From an uncultured Myxococcales bacterium (GTDB lineage: Bacteria; Myxococcota_A; Bradymonadia; UBA7976; UBA1532), in NCBI GenBank assembly GCA_937896275.1, contig CALBMW010000888.1, positions 1 through 6,248 of the forward strand: a DNA stretch of 6,248 bases, in the 5' to 3' direction. The notes beneath the pieces are model-generated. The model did no database searches and was not told the origin of the DNA. It worked only from the letters and a program-made list of their open reading frames with translations. Of the stretch, positions 1-6,248 are shown piece by piece. The position numbers and the translations under genes are program-made. Position 1 is the stretch's first letter. Each line of letters opens with the position of its first letter.

Positions 1-1360
1 GCATCAGGCCGTAGACGTCCGGCCGACCCTCCTCGGGCGCCGCCGCCTCGGGCACGGGCCGCGTGTACAGCTCGCCCCCGACGAGCATCGTGCCGTCGTC
101 GCCGATCCAGTAGACGCGCGGGGGCTGATCGAACCAGGCCACGTCCCGCGGCGCCTCACCCGCCCCGCGCGTCGCCGTCGCCAGCGCCCAGATCTGCGTG
201 TGACAGACCCCGGGCCGGTCGGGGTAGAGGATGCAGTCAGGGGTGAAGTGCGCCAGCGCCAGGCGCCGCTCGTCGGCCGACACCCCGAAGGCCTCCGCGT
301 GGTCGACCAGCGGCCGCGCGGCCGCGTCCGTGGTCGATACCATCGCGAAGCCCGAGGAGCGCTCCCCCTCGGCGCGCCGCCGCGCCAACACCTCGCGGCC
401 GTCCCCGAAGACGAACGCCGGCACCACGCCGGGCAGCCCGTGCGACGCGTGCGCGGCGTCCACCAGCGTCGCGCCGCCCTGGTAGACATCCAGCACGACC
501 GCCCGGCCGTCCCGGCTGGTCATCAAGTCCTCGGACCAGTCGTCCAGCAGCGGGCCGCTCAACGAGGTCAGGACCGCGCCGGTGCCGACGTCGATCGCCC
601 ACACGGGCGCTGGACCGGTGGGGCACTCCGTGTCTCCACAGGGCTCCCGATAGCTGTCGCGCACGATCAGCAGGTCGCCGGGCAGGCGGTCCATGAGGCG
701 CGTCCCGCGGACGTCCTGGCGCCCCGAGTCAGGGGCCGTCCCCTCCAGCCCGCCAAGATCGCGCACGACGCCGTCGCCCACGTTCGCGGCCTTCAGGGCG
801 CCGCCCGCGTCCAGGAAGACGAGCAGCGCCGAGGCGGGATCGGGACGCAGGCTGCGACAGTCCACCCCCTCGACCAGCGCCCGCGGCGCGCCCGCGTCGA
901 GCACCCTCAGCGCGTCGTCGTCGCAGGCCCAGGGCAGCACCGTGTCGTCCACCCGCGCGAAGCCGAAGCCCCGCGGCAGCGCCAGGGGCGCACGCAGGGT
1001 CTCACCCCCGTCGAGCGGCACCAGGACCACGCCCGCGTCGTCGGCGAAGCCGAGCCACCGTCCATCCGCCGAGAACGCCGAATCGGTTGCGGTTTCAGAT
1101 ACATGCAGCACCGAGCCGAGGTCCGGCGGCGCGCGGTACAGATCCCGCGCCTCACCCAACCACGCCAAATCACCACACGGCGAGAAGCCGACGACGCTCC
1201 GCGCCTGCTCGGCGAGCACCCCGAAGTCCCTCGGCGCCGCCGCGGGGGCGCAGCGCGCCAAGCTCACCGGGGCGGGGACTGCACCCTCGTCGTCGCTCGC
1301 GGGCACGGACTGTGAGCATGCTGCGAGCAGCAGGGCGGCTGGGACGACGCGGACCGACAT
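1..1360 (-). CDS. Predicted secreted lipoprotein with beta-propeller-like repeats, 3' end outside window
   Basis: Reading leftward from ATG at 1360, 453 codons are open to the window edge with no stop, so the C-terminus is missing. The first 15 residues are a short lipoprotein signal: MSVRVVPAALLLAAC, with lipobox LAAC and predicted lipidated Cys15. Ser16 follows, which under the E. coli sorting rule would favour the outer membrane. The mature part contains repeated strand-turn units resembling TolB/WD40-type propellers, for example FSPCGDLAWLG (59-69), FSADGRWLGF (96-105), SRDGRAVVLDV (282-292) and VSADERRLALAH (360-371). Eight further cysteines fall in close pairs (37/62, 146/168, 241/246, 376/386), which suggests disulfides in an exported protein. 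A GGAGGT ribosome site lies five bases before the start. No enzymatic motif is recognised and the function is unknown. The gene is divergent from the glucose operon, so a functional link is not implied. The reading frame and lipoprotein call are firm; the propeller call is moderate. Confidence 0.85.
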   Translation of the reverse strand, partial: MSVRVVPAALLLAACSQSVPASDDEGAVPAPVSLARCAPAAAPRDFGVLAEQARSVVGFSPCGDLAWLGEARDLYRAPPDLGSVLHVSETATDSAFSADGRWLGFADDAGVVLVPLDGGETLRAPLALPRGFGFARVDDTVLPWACDDDALRVLDAGAPRALVEGVDCRSLRPDPASALLVFLDAGGALKAANVGDGVVRDLGGLEGTAPDSGRQDVRGTRLMDRLPGDLLIVRDSYREPCGDTECPTGPAPVWAIDVGTGAVLTSLSGPLLDDWSEDLMTSRDGRAVVLDVYQGGATLVDAAHASHGLPGVVPAFVFGDGREVLARRRAEGERSSGFAMVSTTDAAARPLVDHAEAFGVSADERRLALAHFTPDCILYPDRPGVCHTQIWALATATRGAGEAPRDVAWFDQPPRVYWIGDDGTMLVGGELYTRPVPEAAAPEEGRPDVYGLM

Positions 1361-1365
1361 GGGCA

Positions 1366-1371
1366 ACCTCC
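1366..1371 (-). promoter_or_regulatory. Ribosome binding site of the lipoprotein gene
   Basis: On the minus strand the sequence GGAGGT precedes ATG 1360 with a five-base spacer. It is a near-perfect Shine-Dalgarno sequence. It fixes this start, which also places the lipobox at the expected distance from the N-terminus. Confidence 0.8.
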
Positions 1372-1502
1372 GGGCGCGATGATGCGGCACACGACGCGGC
1401 GCGCGACGGATCTTTCGCGCCGGCGACGCCCCGGGTCGGCCCGCTGACGCTGATTGAGACACACCCCTCTGGATTCGCGCCCCATCCGGATCTAGGTTCA
1501 TG

Positions 1503-1517
1503 CCCCTGTACGAGGGG
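1503..1517 (+). promoter_or_regulatory. Small hairpin overlapping the glucokinase ribosome binding site
   Basis: CCCCT (1503-1507) is the exact reverse complement of AGGGG (1513-1517), separated by the five-base loop GTACG. The 3' arm covers most of the GAGG Shine-Dalgarno core at 1512-1515, which sits inside a run of seven G (1514-1520) ahead of ATG 1528. If formed in mRNA, the stem would hide the ribosome site. The bases are seen directly; a regulatory role is inference, and short G+C stems arise often by chance in such DNA. Confidence 0.4.
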
Positions 1518-1527
1518 GGGACCCGAG

Positions 1528-2265
1528 ATGGCAACGACGCGGAAGCAACCGCCGCACACGCTGGTGATCGACATCGGCGGCACCGGCATCAAGATGATCA
1601 CCACCGACGGCGAGGCGCGCCCCCTCACCGAGCGGGCGCGCATGCTCACCCCGCAGCCCGCCACGCCCGAGGCAGTGCTCGAGGTCATCCGCGAGCTGAT
1701 CGCGGGACAGCCCGGCAGCCACGCGCGCGTCTCGGTGGGGTTTCCGGGCGTCGTCCGGCATGGGGTGGTGCACACCGCGCCGAACCTCTCGACCGATGAC
1801 TGGCGTGGCTTCGATCTGGCCACCGCGCTCACCGACCTCACGGGTCACCCGACCCGCGCGATCAACGACGCCGAGCTCCAGGGCCTGGGCGTGATCGACG
1901 GCAAGGGCGTCGAGATGGTGCTGACCCTCGGCACCGGCCTCGGCACCGGCCTCTACACGGACGGCGTGCTCGTCCCCAACCTCGAGTTGGCCCACCACCC
2001 CTTCGAGAAGCGCCAGACCTACGAGGAGAGGGTGGGCAACGCCGAGCGCGAGCGCGTGGGCAACAGCAAGTGGCGCCACCGCGTGCTCCGCGCGCTGGTC
2101 ATCATCGATCACGTCTTCAACCCCGACCTCATCCACCTGGGCGGCGGCAACGCCCGCAAGCTCGACCCCGAGATGCTGCCGGCCGACGTGCGCCTGTTCG
2201 ACAACGTGGAAGGCCTCTCGGGCGGCGTGCGGCTTTGGCAGGGCGTGGCGGGCACCGCGTCGTGA
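1528..2265 (+). CDS. ppgK: Polyphosphate glucokinase (ROK family)
   Basis: This 245-residue cytoplasmic kinase is predicted to phosphorylate glucose to glucose-6-phosphate, with polyphosphate as likely donor (EC 2.7.1.63) and possibly ATP as well. Visible ROK/actin-fold motifs are the phosphate-1 loop DIGGTGIK (15-22), GFPGVV (71-76), the catalytic-base region N113-D114 followed by AELQGLG, the phosphate-2 loop LGTGLGTGLYTDG (134-146), the sugar-contact segment E153-L-A-H156, and LGGGNARKL (204-212). The ROK zinc motif CxCGxxGC is absent, as is usual for polyphosphate glucokinases, and the length fits that group (about 250). The stretch TYEERVGN followed by KWRHRV (164-186) resembles the lineage paired with GH63 glucosidases. 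ATG 1528 was chosen because GAGG and a G run precede it and the family N-terminus follows; the frame is open further upstream but would run into the divergent lipoprotein gene. The stop overlaps the next gene. Donor preference cannot be decided from sequence. Confidence 0.9.
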   Translation: MATTRKQPPHTLVIDIGGTGIKMITTDGEARPLTERARMLTPQPATPEAVLEVIRELIAGQPGSHARVSVGFPGVVRHGVVHTAPNLSTDDWRGFDLATALTDLTGHPTRAINDAELQGLGVIDGKGVEMVLTLGTGLGTGLYTDGVLVPNLELAHHPFEKRQTYEERVGNAERERVGNSKWRHRVLRALVIIDHVFNPDLIHLGGGNARKLDPEMLPADVRLFDNVEGLSGGVRLWQGVAGTAS

Positions 2266-4945
2266 CGAAGCCCCCCGCGGCCCAGACCGCCGAGCATCGC
2301 CGCCTGGCCGACGCCGAAGCGCGCACGGCAGACTGGAAGAACTGGGGTCCCTACCTGGCGGAGCGCGCCTGGGGCACCGTGCGCGAGGACTACAGCCCCG
2401 ACGGCGAGGCCTGGCCCTACCTGCCCCACGACCACGCGCGCAGCCGCGCCTATCGCTGGAACGAGGACGGCCTGGCGGGCGTCTGCAACCGCTTCCAGAA
2501 CGCCTGCCTCGCGGTGGCGGTGTGGAACGGCCACGATGCCATCCTCAAAGAGCGCCTGTTCGGCGTCGACGGCGATCAGGGCAACCACGGCGAGGACGTC
2601 AAGGAGTACTACTGGTACCGCGACGCCACGCCCAGCCACAGCTACCTCGACATGCGCTATCGCTATCCGCAAGTGGCCTATCCCTATGAGGATCTGGTCG
2701 CCGAGAGCCAGCGCCGCACGCGCGACGAGCCCGAGTACGAGCTGACCGACGCCCTGCGCGCCGTCTTCGAGCAGGGTCGCTTCTTCGACATCGACGTGAC
2801 CTACGCGAAGGCATCGCCCGAGGACCTTCTGTGCCGCATCACGGTGCACAACCGCGGGCCCGAGGCGGCCCCCATCCACGTGCTGCCCCACCTTTGGCTG
2901 CGCAACACCTGGTCTTGGGGCTACGACCGCGAGCGCCCGCGCCTGCACGGCATCGCCGATGACACAGTCTCGCTCAGCGGCCGCCACCTGGGCACGCGCT
3001 GGTGGTGGGTCGAGGCCGATTCGCCAGCCTTTGTGAAGCTGCTCTTCACCGAGAACGACACGAACAACCAGCGCCTCTGGGGCTCGCCCAACGACACGCC
3101 CTACGTGAAGGACGCCTTCCACCGCGCCGTGATCCAGGGCGAGGTCGACGCCGTCAACCCCGAGCGCGCCGGCAGCAAGGCGTGCGCGCACGTCGTGGCC
3201 ACCGTGCCCGCGGGCGGCTCCTTCGAGGTGCGCGTGCGCTTCGCCGACGTGCAGCACGCCGCGCCCTTCGCCGACTTCGCCGCCGTGATGGGCGAGCGCC
3301 TGAGCGAGGCCGACGCCTTCTACGAGGCCATCCACCCGGCCGGCCTCGACGACGACAGCCGCCGCGTCCAGCGCCAGGCCTTCGCCGGCCTGCTGTGGTC
3401 CAAGCAGTTCTTCCACTACGGCGTCGAGCTGTGGCTCGAGGGCGATCCCAAGCCCCCCAAGCCCGCCCCCGCGCGCCGCACGGGTCGCAACAGCGGCTGG
3501 GAGCACCTCTACGCCCTCGACGTGCATGCCATGCCCGATGCCTGGGAGTATCCCTGGTTCGCGGCCTGGGACACGGCCTTCCACACGCTGCCCCTGGCCC
3601 TGGTGGATCCCGAGTGGGCGAAGCGCCAGCTCATCCTGCTGTTGCGCGAATGGTACATGCACCCCAACGGGCAGATCCCGGCCTACGAGTGGAACTTCAG
3701 CGACGTCAACCCCCCGGTCCACGCCTGGGCCGCCTGGCGGGTCTACAAGATCGCCCGCGACGTGCAGGGCTACGCCGACACCGACTTCCTCGAGCGCGTC
3801 TTCCAGAAGCTGCTGATGAACTTCACCTGGTGGGTGAACCGCAAGGACAGCGACGGCCGCAACATCTTCCAGGGCGGCTTCCTGGGCCTCGACAACATCG
3901 GCGTCTTCGACCGCAGCAAGCCCCTGCCGGGCGGCGGCCACATCGAGCAGGCCGACGGCACCGCGTGGATGGGCATGTATTGCCTCAACATGCTGGCCAT
4001 CGCCCTCGAGCTCGCCCGCACCCGCCCCGCCTACGAGGACGTCGCCACCAAGTTCTTCGAGCACTTCGTCGCCATCGCCCACGCCATCGACGATCTCAGC
4101 GGCAAGGGCGAGAGCCTGTGGGACGAGCGGGATGGCTTCTACTATGACGTGCTGCACCGCCCCGATGGCAACCACCAGCACCTGCGCATCAAGTCCTTCG
4201 TGGGGCTCATCCCGCTCTTCGCGGTCGAGACGCTCGAGCCGGACCTGCTCGCCCGCCTGCCGCGCTTCCGCGCGCGCATGAACTGGTTCGTCAAGTACCG
4301 CCCGCACCTCGTCGAGGACATCGCGTCCCTCACCGAGCCGGGCGAGGGCGGCCGGCGGCTGCTCAGCATCCTCAACCGCGACAAGTTGCTGCGCGTGCTG
4401 CCCCAGGTCTTCGACCAGGCCCACTTCCTGAGCGACTTCGGCCTGCGCTCGCTCTCGCGCTGGCATGGCGAGCACCCCTACGTGCTCGGCTCGGGCCGCG
4501 ATGAGCACCGCGTGTCCTACGAGCCCGGCGAGTCCTCCTCGTGGATGTTCGGCGGCAACAGCAACTGGCGTGGGCCGGTGTGGTTTCCGGTGAACTACCT
4601 GATGGTCGAGGCGCTCGAGAAGTACGACCACTACTACGGCGACACGCTCAAGGTGCAGGTGCCGACCGGCGCGGGGGCGCCGATGAACCTCGGCGACGCC
4701 GCCGCTCAGCTCAGCCACCGCCTGTGCGCCCTCTTCCGCCGCGACGCGAACGGCGAGCGGCCCGCGCTGGGACCCGATCCGCTCTTCCGCGACGGCGCGC
4801 AATGGCGCGAAGATCCTTTGTTTTACGAGTACTTCCACGGCGAGACCGGCCAGGGCCTCGGGGCCAGCCACCAGACCGGCTGGACCGCGCTGGTCGCCAA
4901 GCTGCTTCAGCGCTACGGGGCCCAGATGCCCAAGGAGCCCACGCG

Positions 4946-4949
<4 letters not shown>
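2262..4949 (+). CDS. GH63-type (MGH1-like) glucosidase, cytoplasmic
   Basis: The predicted 895-residue protein matches the bacterial GH63-like glucosidase family in length and in conserved blocks from end to end. These include WKNWGPYLAERAWGTVREDYS (25-45, one block), then PHDHARSRAYRW, KASPEDLLCRITVHNRGPEA from 183 (N-terminal beta-sandwich region), WFAAWDTAFHTLPL with D437, PAYEWNFSDVNPPVHAW with E476, GGNSNWRGPVWFPVNYL around 765-780, and FYEYFHGETGQGLGASHQTGW with E856. The (alpha/alpha)6 barrel should span roughly 370-890. By comparison with GH63 enzymes such as YgjK, E476 is a candidate general acid and E856 a candidate base; this is inference. It should release glucose from an alpha-glucoside or glucan by inversion, but the substrate is unknown. 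No signal peptide is visible. GTG 2262 is chosen because it overlaps the glucokinase stop as GTGA and gives the family N-terminus; no strong Shine-Dalgarno precedes it, suggesting translational coupling. Its stop overlaps the zwf start. Confidence 0.9.
4932..4937 (+). promoter_or_regulatory. Ribosome binding site of zwf
   Basis: AAGGAG lies within the last codons of the glucosidase gene, eight bases before ATG 4946. It is the strongest Shine-Dalgarno sequence among the three operon genes and decides the zwf start, which overlaps the upstream stop as ATGA. Confidence 0.8.

Positions 4950-6248
<1,299 letters not shown>

Larger units (their letters stand above)
1361..1527. promoter_or_regulatory. 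Divergent intergenic region, presumed to hold promoters for both directions
   Basis: These 167 bases separate the start codons of the leftward lipoprotein gene and the rightward glucose operon, so both promoters are expected here or within the opposing 5' ends. No convincing -35/-10 pair was found. The best rightward candidate is TGGATT (1470-1475) with TAGGTT (1493-1498) at 17-base spacing, which is weak. An eight-base palindrome ATCCGGAT lies at 1484-1491, with an upstream GGAT (1471-1474) inverted relative to its first half. A G+C-rich dyad GGCGCG (1398-1403) / CGCGCC (1416-1421) is also present. No sigma-54 consensus is visible. The spacer is less purely G+C-rich around 1450-1500 than its flanks, as promoter regions often are. 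Confidence 0.4.

Noticed and set aside
200..1315. A 371-codon plus-strand open frame across the lipoprotein gene
   Set aside because: Its composition is rich in Arg, Ala, Gly, Pro and His with no motif. The opposing minus-strand frame has a ribosome site, a lipobox and coherent repeats.
1398..1421. GGCGCG/CGCGCC dyad as a terminator
   Set aside because: It lies upstream of both divergent genes, has only six pairs with a 12-base loop, and has no T tract on either strand.
1087..1527. Upstream extension of the glucokinase reading frame
   Set aside because: The extension is Arg/Pro/Ser-rich, overlaps the 5' part of the divergent lipoprotein gene, and has no family similarity. ATG 1528 has a ribosome site and gives the expected N-terminus.
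1500..1799. A 99-codon frame starting at ATG 1500
   Set aside because: It is out of frame with the glucokinase and gives an Arg/His/Ala-rich translation typical of a shifted frame in high-G+C coding DNA.
2109..4871. A 920-codon open frame on the minus strand opposite the glucosidase gene
   Set aside because: It is in antisense to a gene with clear family conservation over its whole length. Its translation is low-complexity, rich in Val, Ala, Gly, Leu and Glu with no recognisable domain. Strong G/C third-position bias removes stops from such antisense frames.

Overview
The window is about 70 percent G+C and tightly packed with genes. It holds one divergent gene pair and the start of an operon. 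An unrecognised lipoprotein gene runs leftward from 1360 and leaves the window at base 1. A 167-base divergent spacer (1361-1527) follows. Three genes then run rightward: a polyphosphate glucokinase of the ROK family (1528-2265), a GH63-type glucosidase (2262-4949) and glucose-6-phosphate dehydrogenase (4946-6248, cut by the window edge). No RNA genes, insertion sequences, CRISPR arrays or prophage genes were seen.

The organism looks like a high-G+C bacterium that makes lipoproteins. The left gene encodes a lipobox protein with beta-propeller-like strands and closely spaced cysteine pairs, a style common among exported proteins of Myxococcota and related former Deltaproteobacteria. The neighbouring enzymes also occur in several other high-G+C phyla, so this placement is a moderate-confidence inference.

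The three rightward genes form a translationally coupled unit, with GTGA and ATGA four-base stop/start overlaps at the two junctions. Their predicted reactions follow each other. The glucosidase is expected to free glucose from an unknown glucoside or glucan, the glucokinase to make glucose-6-phosphate, probably with polyphosphate as phosphoryl donor, and G6PDH to oxidise it to 6-phosphogluconolactone with NADP+ reduction. All three proteins lack visible signal peptides and should be cytoplasmic, so the unit reads as an intracellular route from stored or imported glucoside to the pentose phosphate pathway. Each family is known. The notable points are the compact arrangement, the unknown substrate of the GH63 enzyme, a small hairpin that could mask the ribosome binding site of the first operon gene, and the uncharacterised lipoprotein. 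I found no clear sign of a wholly new system.
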